Origin: Iamia sp964643485
Lineage (GTDB): Bacteria; Actinomycetota; Acidimicrobiia; Acidimicrobiales; Iamiaceae
NCBI GenBank assembly: GCA_964643485.1
Contig: CAZXRA010000288.1
Span: 1-34,880 of the forward strand
DNA length: 34,880 bases
Reading direction: 5' to 3'
This document shows, piece after piece, positions 1 to 8,271 of the stretch; position 1 is the first letter of the stretch, and each line of letters opens with the position of its first letter. Below the pieces are notes generated by a model. The model was not told the DNA's origin. It saw nothing but the letters and a program-made list of their open reading frames with translations, and did no database searches. The position numbers and the translations under genes were made by a program.

Positions 1-1
1 C

Positions 2-577
2 GACGTGCTGGCCGTGGCCGTGGCCGAGCTCGAGGTGAGCCGGCGCCTGGCCGAGGCCTGCACCGGTCGAGGCGCCGTCCGCTTCTCCCTCCAGCGCTGG
101 GTGCTGGCCTCCCACTTCGAGACGGTGTGCGCCCGGGCCAACGAGCGCCTGGCCGTGATGACCGACCACCGTTACGCCCTCCGCGTCCACACCGGTTCCA
201 GCCGGGGGGCCCGGGCCGGGCTCGACCTGCGGGTGCACGACGCCTACAGCGGGCAGGAGCGGGAGGTCACCTCCTTGTCGGGAGGCGAGACCTTCCAGGC
301 CTCCCTGGCCCTGGCCCTCGGCCTGGCCGACGTCACCTCCGAACGGGCCGGCGGCATCCGGCTCGGCTCCCTGTTCATCGACGAGGGCTTCGGCACCCTC
401 GATGCCGACGCCCTCCAGCTCGCCCTCGACGAGCTCGACCGGCTCCGGGCCGGCGGCCGCATGGTCGGCGTCATCAGCCACGTGGCCGGCCTGCGGGAGC
501 GCATCGCCAGCGGCATCGAGGTGCGCCGCAGCCGCGACGGCTCCCACATCCGGGTGGGCGCGACCCCGGGGCGGTGA
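2..577 (+). CDS. sbcC: SbcC-like nuclease-complex ATPase, C-terminal end (partial)
   Basis: This is the C-terminal ATPase lobe of an SMC-like protein of the SbcC/Rad50 type; the frame is open from the window edge, so the coiled coils and N-terminal Walker A are missing. Seen: the ABC signature LSGGETFQASLALALGLAD, then a Walker B/D-loop block (LFIDEGFGTLD), then an H-loop-like segment (GVISHVAGLRERI). The order signature, Walker B, D-loop and switch histidine is standard for this family. SbcC normally pairs with the SbcD nuclease to cut hairpin and protein-blocked DNA ends; sbcD is not visible and probably lies upstream. The FQASLALALGLAD wording favours SbcC over RecF, RecN or SMC. The next gene is convergent and 25 bases away. 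Confidence 0.85.
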   Translation, partial: DVLAVAVAELEVSRRLAEACTGRGAVRFSLQRWVLASHFETVCARANERLAVMTDHRYALRVHTGSSRGARAGLDLRVHDAYSGQEREVTSLSGGETFQASLALALGLADVTSERAGGIRLGSLFIDEGFGTLDADALQLALDELDRLRAGGRMVGVISHVAGLRERIASGIEVRRSRDGSHIRVGATPGR

Positions 578-602
578 GCCGGGTGGGTCGAGGCCGGCAG
601 GA

Positions 603-1859
603 TCAGGCCGGATCCAGCCGGTAGATGGGGCCCTCCTGGCTCACCACGTACACCTCGCCGTCGTTGTCGGTGTCGATCGACACCACGGCTCCGACGGCGT
701 CGTCGAGCACCGTGGTCTCGGCCACCTCCCCGTCGACCAGGCGCAGGGCGGCCAGGCCCGGCTTGCAGTAGTCCCCGAAGAGGTAGGCGCCGGCCAGGCC
801 GGGGAGGGCAGTGCCCCGGTAGACCGGCCCGCCGGTGACCGAGCACCAGCCGTCGCCGTGGGTCATCTCGAACACCGGGGGCACCGGCTCGCCTCCCCGC
901 ACCTCCCGGCTCTCGTCGTAGACCGCTGAGCCCTCGAAGAGGCTCCACCCCAGGTTGGCGCCGAGGACGACGTCGGCCGGCAGGTGGTCGAGCTCCTCCA
1001 GCTCGTCCTGGCCCACATCCGCGATCCACAGGTCGCCGGTGGCCGGATCGAAGCGGAAGCGCCACGGGTTGCGCAGGCCCGTCAGCGCGATCTCGGGCCG
1101 GCCACCCCCGTCGGCATACGGGTTGTCGGCGGGGATGGAGTAGGGCCGGTCGCCGGACGGGGCGGTGGGGTCGATGCGGAGGATCTTGCCCAGCAGGTCG
1201 TCGGGGTCCTGGGCCCGGTCCTCGGGATCGCCGGCCGCCCCACCGTCGCCCAGGCCGATCCACAGGAGGCCCTCGTCGTCGACGACGATGTCGCCGCCGT
1301 TGTGGTTGGCGTAGGGCTGGGCCACCTCCAGGAGGTCGACCCGGCTGTCGGGGTCGGCCTCGTCGCCGTCCATGGTGAAGGCGGCGATGCGGGTTTCGCC
1401 GTCGAGACCGCTGTGGTGGACGTAGAGGGTGGCCCCGTCGGGGGCGATGGCCAGGCCGAGGAGGCCCTGCTCGCCCCCGCTGCGGGTGACAGAGGTGAGG
1501 TCGAGGGCGGTGGGCCCCTCGCTGAGGGCGCCGCCCTCGGGCACGAGGGTGGCGATCCGGCCCGCCTGCTCGGCTGCGTAGAGCACGTCCGATCCGGGCC
1601 GGGCCACCAGCTTGGTCGGGGTGTCGAGCTCGGCCACCGGGCTGAGGGCCACGGTCACCTCGGCCAGGGGCCCGGCCGGCGGGGCCGAGGTGTCGGCCGA
1701 AGACGACGGCGACTCGTCGCCGGTGGAGGAGGGTCGCTCGGGTGCCCGCCCCTCGACCTCGGTGCCGGTGTCGGCCGGCTCGTCCGCCCCACAGGCCGGG
1801 ACGACGGCCAGGAGGACGGCGGCCACCAGGGCCAGGGCGGTGCGGCGACGATCGGTCAC
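603..1859 (-). CDS. PQQ-type glucose/sorbosone dehydrogenase family lipoprotein
   Basis: Predicted exported lipoprotein of 418 aa. The N-terminus is three Arg, a hydrophobic stretch and a lipobox-like VPAC with Cys at residue 23, followed by a low-complexity Ser/Pro/Glu linker to about residue 70. The rest is a six-bladed glucose/sorbosone dehydrogenase propeller: GGEQGLLGLAIAPD, YANHNGGDIVVDDEGLLWIGLGDGG, GKILRIDP, GLRNPWRFRFDPATGDLWIADVGQ. Family members oxidise aldose sugars with PQQ, but many actinobacterial homologues have unknown substrates. The GTG start at 1857-1859 is chosen because it begins the signal peptide and overlaps the thioesterase stop as GTGA; a longer upstream reading would be antisense to no signal. 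It is probably co-transcribed with that gene. Confidence 0.85.
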   Translation of the reverse strand: MTDRRRTALALVAAVLLAVVPACGADEPADTGTEVEGRAPERPSSTGDESPSSSADTSAPPAGPLAEVTVALSPVAELDTPTKLVARPGSDVLYAAEQAGRIATLVPEGGALSEGPTALDLTSVTRSGGEQGLLGLAIAPDGATLYVHHSGLDGETRIAAFTMDGDEADPDSRVDLLEVAQPYANHNGGDIVVDDEGLLWIGLGDGGAAGDPEDRAQDPDDLLGKILRIDPTAPSGDRPYSIPADNPYADGGGRPEIALTGLRNPWRFRFDPATGDLWIADVGQDELEELDHLPADVVLGANLGWSLFEGSAVYDESREVRGGEPVPPVFEMTHGDGWCSVTGGPVYRGTALPGLAGAYLFGDYCKPGLAALRLVDGEVAETTVLDDAVGAVVSIDTDNDGEVYVVSQEGPIYRLDPA

Positions 1860-2728
1860 GTGTCCCTCCGGGGGCGGATGAGTCCCTCCTGCACGACGGA
1901 GGCCACCAGGGTGCCCCGCTGGTCGAAGAACAACCCGCGGGCCAGGCCCCGCCCCCCCGACGCCGACGGCGTGTCCTGGGCATAGAGCAGCCACTCGTCG
2001 GCCCGGAACGGCCGGTGGAACCACATGGCGTGGTCGAGGCTGGCCATCATCACGTCGGGCTCGATGAAGGAGCGGCCGTGGGGGAGGAGGGCGGTGTCGA
2101 GCAGGGTCATGTCCGAGGCGTAGGTGACCACGCAGGCGTGGAGCACGGGATCGTCGGGCAGCACGCCGTCGGCCCGCAGCCACACCCGGTTGTGGGGGGG
2201 CAGGGGCTCCCGCCGGGCCTGGGGCGACCAGTCGACGTTGCGGGTGTCGATGGGGCGGGGGCGCAGCATCCACTCGGGGGCGGCGTCGCCGAGGATGGAG
2301 CGCCATCGGCTGGGGGAGTCGGGGAGGCTCTCGGGATCGGGTGCGTCGAGGGGGGCCTCGGCCTGGTGGTCGAAGCCCTCCTCGGTGACGTGGAACGAGG
2401 CCGACAGGTTGAAGATGGCCTTCCCGTGCTGGATGGCCACCACCCGGCGGGTGGTGAACGACTGGCCGTCCCGGATGCGGTCGACCTCGTAGAGGATGGG
2501 AACGGTCGGATCGCCGGGCCGCAGGAAGTAAGCGTGCAGGGAGTGGACGTGGCGGTCGCCGTCCACGGTGCGGGCCGCGGCGACGAGGGCCTGGCCCGCC
2601 ACCTGGCCGCCGAAGACCCGCTGCACGTCGATGGCGGGGCTGGTGCCCCGGAAGATGTTGACCTCGATCGGTTCGAGGTCGAGGAGGCGGACCAGCTCGT
2701 CGACGGCGTCCTGGTGCACAGCGTCCAT
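1856..2728 (-). CDS. tesB: Acyl-CoA thioesterase II
   Basis: Double hot-dog thioesterase that hydrolyses acyl-CoA to free fatty acid and CoA in the cytoplasm. Its 290 aa are close to the 286 of E. coli TesB. Seen: N-terminal RVFGGQVAGQALVAA, the first hot-dog with SLHAYFLRPGDP, and the second with YASDMTLLDTALLPHG and SLDHAMWFHRPFR. The E. coli catalytic trio Asp204/Thr228/Gln278 corresponds to Asp206, Ser230 and Gln280 here, a constant offset with a conservative Thr-to-Ser change. The ATG start lies 32 bases from the divergent glycosidase start, so the two genes share a very short control region. Its stop overlaps the next gene by four bases. Confidence 0.92.
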   Translation of the reverse strand: MDAVHQDAVDELVRLLDLEPIEVNIFRGTSPAIDVQRVFGGQVAGQALVAAARTVDGDRHVHSLHAYFLRPGDPTVPILYEVDRIRDGQSFTTRRVVAIQHGKAIFNLSASFHVTEEGFDHQAEAPLDAPDPESLPDSPSRWRSILGDAAPEWMLRPRPIDTRNVDWSPQARREPLPPHNRVWLRADGVLPDDPVLHACVVTYASDMTLLDTALLPHGRSFIEPDVMMASLDHAMWFHRPFRADEWLLYAQDTPSASGGRGLARGLFFDQRGTLVASVVQEGLIRPRRDT

Positions 2729-2748
2729 CCTGGCATGGTTACCGGACG

Positions 2749-2754
2749 TACGAT
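2749..2754 (+). promoter_or_regulatory. -10-like box of the GH1 gene (leaderless candidate)
   Basis: TACGAT ends six bases before the ATG of the glycosidase gene. That spacing would put the transcript start at or next to the start codon. No convincing -35 is visible. Confidence 0.3.
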
Positions 2755-2760
2755 CCCCCG

Positions 2761-3996
2761 ATGCCCTCCTCCTCCACCTCCTCAGGCTCTCGTCAGTTCC
2801 CGCCGGGCTTCGTGTGGGGAACGGCCACGGCGGCCCACCAGATCGAAGGCGGCAACTGGAACAACGACTGGTGGCAGTTCGAGCACGCCCCCGGGTCCGG
2901 GTGCCGAGAGCCCAGCGGCGACGCCTGCGACTCCTGGAACCGGTGGGCCGACGACGTCGACCTCATCCGCAACCTGGGCCTGGGGTCCTACCGGTTCTCC
3001 CTGGAGTGGAGCCGCATCGAGCCCGAGGAGGGGGAGTGGTCGATCGCCGCCCTCGACCACTACGCCCGCTGGTGCGATCGGCTCCGTGAGCGGGGCATCG
3101 AGCCCGTCGTCACCTTCCACCACTTCACCACCCCCCGCTGGGTCGTGGCCCAGGGCGGGTGGGAGAGCGACGCCACCGTCGACCGCTTCGCCTCCTTCGT
3201 GGAGCGGGCCGCCGCCCACCTCGGCGCCGACCGCATCGCCCGGGCCTGCACCATCAACGAGCCCAACATCGTCGCCGTGTGTGGCTGGCTGCTCGGCGTC
3301 TTCCCGCCCGGGAAGAGCGACACGGGGCTGGCCAAGACCGTGGGCGAGCGCTTCATCACCGCCCACCGGCGGGCCGTCGACGCCGTGCGGAGCGCCGTCC
3401 CCGGCGTGCCCGTCGGCCTCACCCTCTCCATGGCCGAGTGGGTCGCCGTGGGCGACACCGACGAGGAGCGGGCCGGGGCTCGCAGCCGGGTCGAGCGCAC
3501 CCGGGCCCTCATGGAGGATCGGTTCCTCGACGCCACCGAGGGCGACGACTTCCTCGGGGTGCAGACCTACAGCCGCGAGCGCTGGAGCGCCGACGGCCGC
3601 CTCGGCCCCGAGGAGGGCGTGGAGCAGCTCGTCATGGGCTACGAGTACTGGCCCGACGCCCTGGAGGCCACCCTGCGCCGGGCCTGGGAGCGCACCGGGG
3701 GCAACGTGCCCCTGCTGGTCACCGAGAACGGCATCGGCACCGACGACGACGCCCAGCGGATCCGCTACCTGCACCAGGCGCTCACCGGTGTGCTGCGCTG
3801 CCTGGAGGACGGGATCGACGTGCGGGGCTACACGTGCTGGAGCTTGCTCGACAACTTCGAGTGGGCCTACGGCTACGGTCCCCGCTTCGGCCTGGTGGAG
3901 GTCGACCGCACCACCTTCGCCCGCACCCCCAAGGCCAGCGCCCGCTGGCTGGGATCGGTCGCCCGCAGCAACACCCTGCCGGGATCCGTCCCCTGA
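2761..3996 (+). CDS. GH1 family beta-glucosidase/beta-glycosidase
   Basis: Cytoplasmic retaining glycosidase of family GH1; 411 aa with a single TIM barrel and no signal peptide. Seen: the N-terminal signature FPPGFVWGTATAAHQIEG (residues 13-30), the acid/base Glu167 in TINEPN, and the nucleophile Glu322 in LLVTENGIG. C-terminal aglycone-site residues are recognisable in GYTCWSLLDNFEWAYGYGPRFGLVEVD. It is somewhat shorter than the usual 440-480 aa, the shortening falling in loops between strands. The substrate cannot be read from sequence; beta-glucosides are the default guess. It is divergent from tesB, with a possible leaderless promoter. Confidence 0.92.
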   Translation: MPSSSTSSGSRQFPPGFVWGTATAAHQIEGGNWNNDWWQFEHAPGSGCREPSGDACDSWNRWADDVDLIRNLGLGSYRFSLEWSRIEPEEGEWSIAALDHYARWCDRLRERGIEPVVTFHHFTTPRWVVAQGGWESDATVDRFASFVERAAAHLGADRIARACTINEPNIVAVCGWLLGVFPPGKSDTGLAKTVGERFITAHRRAVDAVRSAVPGVPVGLTLSMAEWVAVGDTDEERAGARSRVERTRALMEDRFLDATEGDDFLGVQTYSRERWSADGRLGPEEGVEQLVMGYEYWPDALEATLRRAWERTGGNVPLLVTENGIGTDDDAQRIRYLHQALTGVLRCLEDGIDVRGYTCWSLLDNFEWAYGYGPRFGLVEVDRTTFARTPKASARWLGSVARSNTLPGSVP

Positions 3997-4047
3997 TCGA
4001 CCTCCGAAGAGGCCGGGTTCGGCTACGTCGGCCCCGATCGTCGCTAC

Positions 4048-4053
4048 TAAGTT
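4048..4053 (+). promoter_or_regulatory. -10-like box of the GtrA-like gene (leaderless candidate)
   Basis: TAAGTT ends eight bases before GTG at 4062; TACTAA overlaps it at 4045-4050. No clear Shine-Dalgarno lies before the GTG, which fits leaderless translation. Confidence 0.25.
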
Positions 4054-4061
4054 GGCCCTCC

Positions 4062-4589
4062 GTGATCCTGACGCCCCGAGGCCTGCTCGAGCACAGCCGC
4101 ACCGAGGCGGGCCGGCGGATGATCCGCTACGCCACCACCTCGGGCCTGATGGTCCTCCTCACCCTCGTGTTGCTCGTCGTCCTCGACCACGTGGTGGGCA
4201 TGGCGGAGTGGCGGGCCAACCTCACGGCCACGATGTTGGTGTCGATCCCGGCCTTCGCCATGAACAAGTACTGGGTGTGGGGGAAGTCAGGCCGGGCCCG
4301 GGTGCGCCGTGAGGTGATCCCCTTCTGGGTCTTCACCGTGGCCGGGTGGGCCCTGTCCACCGGCTCGGTCTTCCTGGTGGCCGACAACACCGAGGACGGC
4401 ACCCTGCTCCACGTGGTGGCCGTGCCCGCGGCCAGCATCGCCGGCTTCGGGCTCCTCTGGATCCTGAAGTACCTGTTCCTCGACAAGATCATGTTCGGGC
4501 CCCACCACCACACCCCCTACGACGAGGACTACGAGCGCGAGGAGGCCGTGGTCGAGGCCCAGGTCGCCGCGGGCGCCACCGAGATCTGA
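4062..4589 (+). CDS. GtrA-like small multi-pass membrane protein
   Basis: A 175-aa protein of the GtrA type: four hydrophobic helices in two hairpins. Seen: RYATTSGLMVLLTLVLLVVLDHV, then LTATMLVSIPAFAMNKYWVWGKSG (the NKYWVW motif is typical of the family), then FWVFTVAGWALSTGSVFLV and AVPAASIAGFGLLWILKYLFLDKIMF. The C-terminal tail is acidic with a His/Tyr-rich start. GtrA-family proteins are thought to move lipid-linked sugars across the membrane or help membrane glycosyltransferases, but no such transferase adjoins it. Start choice: GTG at 4062; an internal ATG giving MIRYATT is the alternative. Confidence 0.8.
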   Translation: MILTPRGLLEHSRTEAGRRMIRYATTSGLMVLLTLVLLVVLDHVVGMAEWRANLTATMLVSIPAFAMNKYWVWGKSGRARVRREVIPFWVFTVAGWALSTGSVFLVADNTEDGTLLHVVAVPAASIAGFGLLWILKYLFLDKIMFGPHHHTPYDEDYEREEAVVEAQVAAGATEI

Positions 4590-4595
4590 CCGGCT

Positions 4596-5255
4596 GTGCC
4601 GGGCGCCGCCTCCCTCCCTCCGCTTGACCCCACCCTGCGGGCCGCGGCCCTGGCCGCCCGGGGCTTCATGCCCCCCGACGAGGGCGATGCCCTGTACGAG
4701 GCGGCGGGCGAGGCGACCGCCGCCGTGCCCGGGGCGCCCCTGGCCGAGGTGGGCTCCTACTGCGGGCGCTCCACGGTGTGGCTCGGGGCCGCCGCCCGGC
4801 AGGCGGGGACGGTGCTGCTGGCCGTCGACCACCACCGGGGCTCGGAGGAGAACCAGGCGGGGTGGGAGCACCACGAGCCCGATCTGGTCGATCCCGCCGT
4901 CGGGCGCATGGACACGCTCCCCCTCTTCCGACGCACCGTCTTCGACGCCGGCTTGGAGGACGTGGTCATCGCCGTCGTGGGCCAGTCCCCGGCCGTGGCC
5001 CGGGTGTGGTCGACGCCGCTCGCCCTGTGCTTCGTCGACGGGGGCCACGGGGTCGAGCCGGCCCGGGCCGACTACGCCGGTTGGGCCCCGCACGTGGCCG
5101 TCGGGGGCACCCTCGCCATCCACGACGTCTTCCCCGACCCGGCCGACGGCGGACGCCCGCCCTACGAGGAGATCTACCGGCCCGCCTTGGCCTCGGGCCG
5201 GTTCGTGGAGCGCCGGGCCGTCGGCTCCCTGCGCGTGCTCACCCGGGTCGGCTGA
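4596..5255 (+). CDS. Class I SAM-dependent methyltransferase (Methyltransf_24-like)
   Basis: A 219-aa Rossmann-fold methyltransferase. Motif I is changed to AEVGSYCGRSTVWLG (about residues 49-63), followed by the acidic strand LLAVDHHRGSEENQAGWEHHEPD, a form typical of Methyltransf_24 proteins. The sequence LCFVDGGHGVEPARADYAGW and then GGTLAIHDVF match the family's DGxH and metal-site region. The substrate is unknown; relatives act on sugars or small phenols. The GTG start is six bases after the GtrA-like stop, so the two are likely co-transcribed. Confidence 0.75.
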   Translation: MPGAASLPPLDPTLRAAALAARGFMPPDEGDALYEAAGEATAAVPGAPLAEVGSYCGRSTVWLGAAARQAGTVLLAVDHHRGSEENQAGWEHHEPDLVDPAVGRMDTLPLFRRTVFDAGLEDVVIAVVGQSPAVARVWSTPLALCFVDGGHGVEPARADYAGWAPHVAVGGTLAIHDVFPDPADGGRPPYEEIYRPALASGRFVERRAVGSLRVLTRVG

Positions 5256-5273
5256 CGCCGCCGGGCCCCTGGG

Positions 5274-5279
5274 TACGCT
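5274..5279 (+). promoter_or_regulatory. -10-like box of apt (leaderless candidate)
   Basis: TACGCT ends seven bases before the apt ATG. No Shine-Dalgarno is visible there, which fits a leaderless transcript. Confidence 0.3.
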
Positions 5280-5286
5280 CGGCGCC

Positions 5287-5814
5287 ATGGCCGAGCCTGC
5301 GCTGCTGGAGGACCTGATCCGCGACGTCCCGGATTGGCCCCAGCCGGGGATCGTGTTCAAGGACATCACCCCCCTCCTGGGCGACCCCGCCGCCTTCGCC
5401 GCCACCATCGACCGCCTGGCCGAGCCCTTCATGGGGCGGGGCATCACCAAGGTGGTCGGCATCGAGGCCCGGGGCTTCGTCGTCGCCGCCCCCGTGGCCC
5501 AGCGCCTGGCCGCCGGCTTCGTCCCCATCCGCAAGCCGGGGAAGCTGCCCCGGGCGACCGTGTCCGAGGAGTACGCCCTCGAGTACGGCACCGACACCCT
5601 GGAGATCCACCGCGACGCCCTGGTCCCCGGCGAGCAGGTGCTGATCGTCGACGACGTCATCGCCACCGGGGGCACGGCCGCGGCCGCCATCCGGCTCGTC
5701 GAGGCCCTGGGCGGCGAGGTGGCCGGCATCGGCGTCGTGATCGAGCTGGCCTTCCTCGGCGGGGCCGAGCGTCTCGTCGACCACGACCCCGTCGCCCTTG
5801 TCACCTACCGCTGA
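5287..5814 (+). CDS. apt: Adenine phosphoribosyltransferase
   Basis: Purine salvage enzyme: adenine plus PRPP gives AMP and pyrophosphate. Its 175 aa match the family. Seen: the N-terminal DWPQPGIVFKDITPLLGDP typical of Apt, IEARGFVVAAPVA (residues 59-71), the hood segment IRKPGKLPRATVSEEYALEYG, and the PRPP-binding motif VLIVDDVIATGGT (118-130). The start ATG precedes the conserved Apt N-terminus; longer in-frame readings upstream lie inside the methyltransferase gene. Its TGA shares one base with the ATG of the following nucleosidase, so the two are translationally coupled. Confidence 0.95.
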   Translation: MAEPALLEDLIRDVPDWPQPGIVFKDITPLLGDPAAFAATIDRLAEPFMGRGITKVVGIEARGFVVAAPVAQRLAAGFVPIRKPGKLPRATVSEEYALEYGTDTLEIHRDALVPGEQVLIVDDVIATGGTAAAAIRLVEALGGEVAGIGVVIELAFLGGAERLVDHDPVALVTYR

Positions 5815-6356
5815 TGGCCGGCCCGCTCGTCGTCGTCGCCCTGCCCCAGGAGGCCGCTCACCTCGCCGGGGTCGACGTCCTCCTCACCGGCATCGGCAAG
5901 GTGTCGGCCGCGGTGGCCGTCAGCGCTGCCATCGCCGAGCGCCGCCCCTCGTCGGTGCTGAACGTGGGCACGGCGGGGGCGCTGCGCGACGGCCTGGAGG
6001 GTGTCCACCGCATCGGGCGGGTGCTGGAGCACGACGTCGACCACGCCGCCCTCGGTGCCCTGGTCGGGGAGGACCTCAGCGGGGAGATCGTGCTCGACCC
6101 CGACGAGCCCACTGTCCTCGCCACCGGCGACGCCTTCGTGGCCGACGCCGCGGTGCGAACCGCCCTGGCCGAACGAGCCCACTTGGTCGACATGGAGGGC
6201 TACGCCATCGCCCGGGCCTGTGCCCACGCCGGCGTGCTCTGCGAGATGGTCAAGGTCGTGTCCGACACCGCCTCGGAGGGTGCGGCCCGCTCCTGGCAGG
6301 AACAGGTCGACCTCACCGCCCGGGCCATTGCCGCCGTCGTCGATGCCCGCCTCTGA
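5814..6356 (+). CDS. Purine nucleosidase of the PNP/MTA-SAH nucleosidase superfamily
   Basis: A short (180 aa) nucleoside phosphorylase-fold protein. Seen: LLTGIGKVSAAVAVSAAI (residues 23-40), VLNVGTAGAL (48-57), the ribose-binding VDMEGYAIARA with Glu128, and the catalytic-Asp segment VKVVSDTA with Asp151. These match MTA/SAH nucleosidase-like enzymes, which cleave the N-glycosidic bond and release free base. The TGATG coupling to apt suggests it supplies adenine for recapture as AMP. It is about 50 aa shorter than typical MtnN, the shortening being mostly N-terminal. Futalosine hydrolase is the alternative; no menaquinone genes adjoin. Confidence 0.8.
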   Translation: MAGPLVVVALPQEAAHLAGVDVLLTGIGKVSAAVAVSAAIAERRPSSVLNVGTAGALRDGLEGVHRIGRVLEHDVDHAALGALVGEDLSGEIVLDPDEPTVLATGDAFVADAAVRTALAERAHLVDMEGYAIARACAHAGVLCEMVKVVSDTASEGAARSWQEQVDLTARAIAAVVDARL

Positions 6357-6400
6357 CCTCCTCCGCCCACTCAATGATGTCGTTCCGGATACGGCGTAGG

Positions 6401-7204
6401 TCACCGGCTGAGACGACTCGAGGTTTGGGCATCATCTTCCTCGGTCACCGCCTCAAACCCTGTGAGATTGATGATCGTAGAAAGCGCCAGTGAGAGAAGA
6501 ATGAGGGGGTACCAGCGGACAACACCAAACGCGATAGGAGAAGCTCCCGGATCATACTCGTGCGCGGAGTCGTCCAAAGCGACGCGTGAGAAGTAGTCGG
6601 CCAAGACCTCAGACCGGACGACCCAATCCATAGCAGCGATACCGATGACGCCTGCGGCGAAAAGAATCAAGATGTCCTGCCGCTTGGCTGCCCTGATCTG
6701 GCCGAACTGAATTGTTGCAAAGAACAACAAGCCGATTGGAGAAGAAACGTATCCTCCCAAAGCCGCACTGATAAACCATAGGCCGATCAGGAGTACTGTT
6801 ACCGAAAAGTAGTAGAGAACAGCTCGCCTAGTACCGTATTCGTTGAGCAGAGACGTCGCCTCGTCCCAGCGTGCTTTAATGCTGGCGCCCGACTTCTTTC
6901 CGTCGGTGTCGCCGCCCACGAGCTTGCCGACTATCCGCCAGGCGTCGAGTAGCGAGAGAAGCAAGAAAATACCTACAAAACTCAGAAAGAAGCCCCATTG
7001 TAGCGGCAAGTCCCTCGACTTGTAGTTCAAGGCGGCCCGTGCTTCGCCTTGTACTGACCACCAGGTATATAAGGCAACGAGAACAGCAACTATTCCACCT
7101 ACTGCTAGCAGTATTGCCGTTTCGTGACGAACTTTGTTATTCCGGCACGCCCAGTAGTCACTACGTTTCGACTCTGGGGTCCGGGGTTGCGCGTTAGGTT
7201 CCAT
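6401..7204 (-). CDS. Six-helix membrane protein of unknown function
   Basis: I do not recognise this 267-aa protein. It has about six hydrophobic segments, near residues 31-49, 70-89, 130-155, 157-175, 185-205 and 245-263 of the ATG start at 7202-7204. Short charged loops link them, and the tail EAVTEEDDAQTSSRLSR is polar. The chosen ATG overlaps the end of the desaturase gene by 11 bases; an earlier in-frame start 29 codons upstream is possible but lies deeper inside that gene. Codon use is markedly less G+C-biased than in the flanking genes, as in the desaturase. Transcribed after the desaturase, it may support lipid modification, which is inference only. Confidence 0.6.
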   Translation of the reverse strand: MEPNAQPRTPESKRSDYWACRNNKVRHETAILLAVGGIVAVLVALYTWWSVQGEARAALNYKSRDLPLQWGFFLSFVGIFLLLSLLDAWRIVGKLVGGDTDGKKSGASIKARWDEATSLLNEYGTRRAVLYYFSVTVLLIGLWFISAALGGYVSSPIGLLFFATIQFGQIRAAKRQDILILFAAGVIGIAAMDWVVRSEVLADYFSRVALDDSAHEYDPGASPIAFGVVRWYPLILLSLALSTIINLTGFEAVTEEDDAQTSSRLSR

Positions 7205-8234
7205 GCGAGATGGTCGAGACTTTCGGACGGGAGAGTGCAGAGAGAGTGCGGAGATGCGCAAGAAACGCCGAACGGGCCGATGCGAACTCACGGACCCGCC
7301 AACCTGTGCCCTCTAGCCTGCGATCGAGTTGCGCGCGCGCGCGCGGAAGTTCGAGGAACGTAAGGCGTGGTGCAAGATGGTGGACGACGTGGAGAGACGT
7401 TCCTCCTGACAGCCACCACCAAATGCCTCGCCGGTTGGTGAGGTCGGCTGACCGCACGAACTGGCGTGCGAAACGAAGCGTCGGATCGGTGATGTGATCA
7501 TCCAGGGCAACGGAACTGTGCTGGGACTGCGTCACAATTGTCGCGATCAAGCCACTGGAGGCAAAGAAGGCGATAAGTCCTGGCAAGACATGAGACAACC
7601 TTGGTGACCCAAATGATATGAGGCCCCAGAACACGGCGGGCGGAAGATATTTGTCGAGGAGGTACCTTCCCAGTCCTCGATACGAGCTCGAGTTACGTAG
7701 ATGCCTCAACTCGCCTGGCGCCGCCATAGCCAGGGTAGCGAATGGTGATAGAAGCCAAAATGTGACAGTCTGCACGCGATGCATTTTGTGATGGGCGACG
7801 TTTGGGTTCACCCTGGCGAATATTCCAAAGCGAGTATCGGGATCATCCATCGCATGTGGCGAAGGATGATGGCCGCGAAGATGCTTCTCATCCCACCAAT
7901 ACTGGCTGACACCGAAAGGCGCGGAGCACAAATATCGAATCATTCGCAGGCGCGGCGAGCTGAGCCGTAAATTGCGGTGAACTGCCTCGTGAAACCAAGA
8001 GCCAATGAGAGAGATGTAAGCTGCACCACATACTGCCCCCGCGAAGGCTGCGACCTTCCACGAACTGGCGAGTAAGATGCCACCCAACGAGCCCATGACT
8101 ACCAAGAGTCGAGGAAGGGCATCGGCGATAACTCGAGACGTAGATGGGCGACGGCGTTGTCGCACGACATCCTCGACGAAGGCGCGTAACGTCTCGTTGA
8201 GCTCAGCGTAGGAGCGAAGACTGGGCTGGGTCAC
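7194..8234 (-). CDS. Membrane fatty acid desaturase
   Basis: Integral-membrane di-iron desaturase or hydroxylase of 346 aa. All three histidine boxes are present: HEAVH (His82, His86), HLRGHH (His118, 122, 123) and HVVHH (His282, 285, 286), with a further QSQH at 236-239. Hydrophobic segments lie at about 41-58, 63-80, 157-173 and 197-233. Family members insert a double bond into acyl chains using O2 and a ferredoxin-type donor; the substrate and position cannot be told. The GTG start is eight bases after a good -10 box, pointing to a leaderless mRNA. Codon use is unusually A+T-rich for the window, so recent acquisition with the following membrane gene is likely. Confidence 0.85.
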   Translation of the reverse strand: MTQPSLRSYAELNETLRAFVEDVVRQRRRPSTSRVIADALPRLLVVMGSLGGILLASSWKVAAFAGAVCGAAYISLIGSWFHEAVHRNLRLSSPRLRMIRYLCSAPFGVSQYWWDEKHLRGHHPSPHAMDDPDTRFGIFARVNPNVAHHKMHRVQTVTFWLLSPFATLAMAAPGELRHLRNSSSYRGLGRYLLDKYLPPAVFWGLISFGSPRLSHVLPGLIAFFASSGLIATIVTQSQHSSVALDDHITDPTLRFARQFVRSADLTNRRGIWWWLSGGTSLHVVHHLAPRLTFLELPRARAQLDRRLEGTGWRVREFASARSAFLAHLRTLSALSRPKVSTISHGT

Positions 8235-8242
8235 GGCCGTGC

Positions 8243-8271
8243 ATCATATGACAACGGTCATGCGGTGTCGA
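8243..8271 (-). promoter_or_regulatory. Desaturase promoter with palindrome in the spacer
   Basis: Read leftward: TCGACA (8271-8266) as -35, a 17-base spacer, TATGAT (8248-8243) as -10, then eight bases to the GTG start. ATGACAACGGTCAT at 8248-8261 is a palindrome (5-bp arms, 4-bp centre) in the spacer and could be an operator. Confidence 0.55.

Noticed and set aside
244..1983. Leftward 579-codon frame over the dehydrogenase
   Set aside because: Arg/Pro/Gly-rich shadow in the wrong frame; the true gene has a signal peptide and propeller blades.
1742..4312. Long rightward open frame (856 codons) over the tesB/GH1 region
   Set aside because: Antisense or out of frame to two clear enzymes; composition is that of a G+C-rich shadow and it has no domain.
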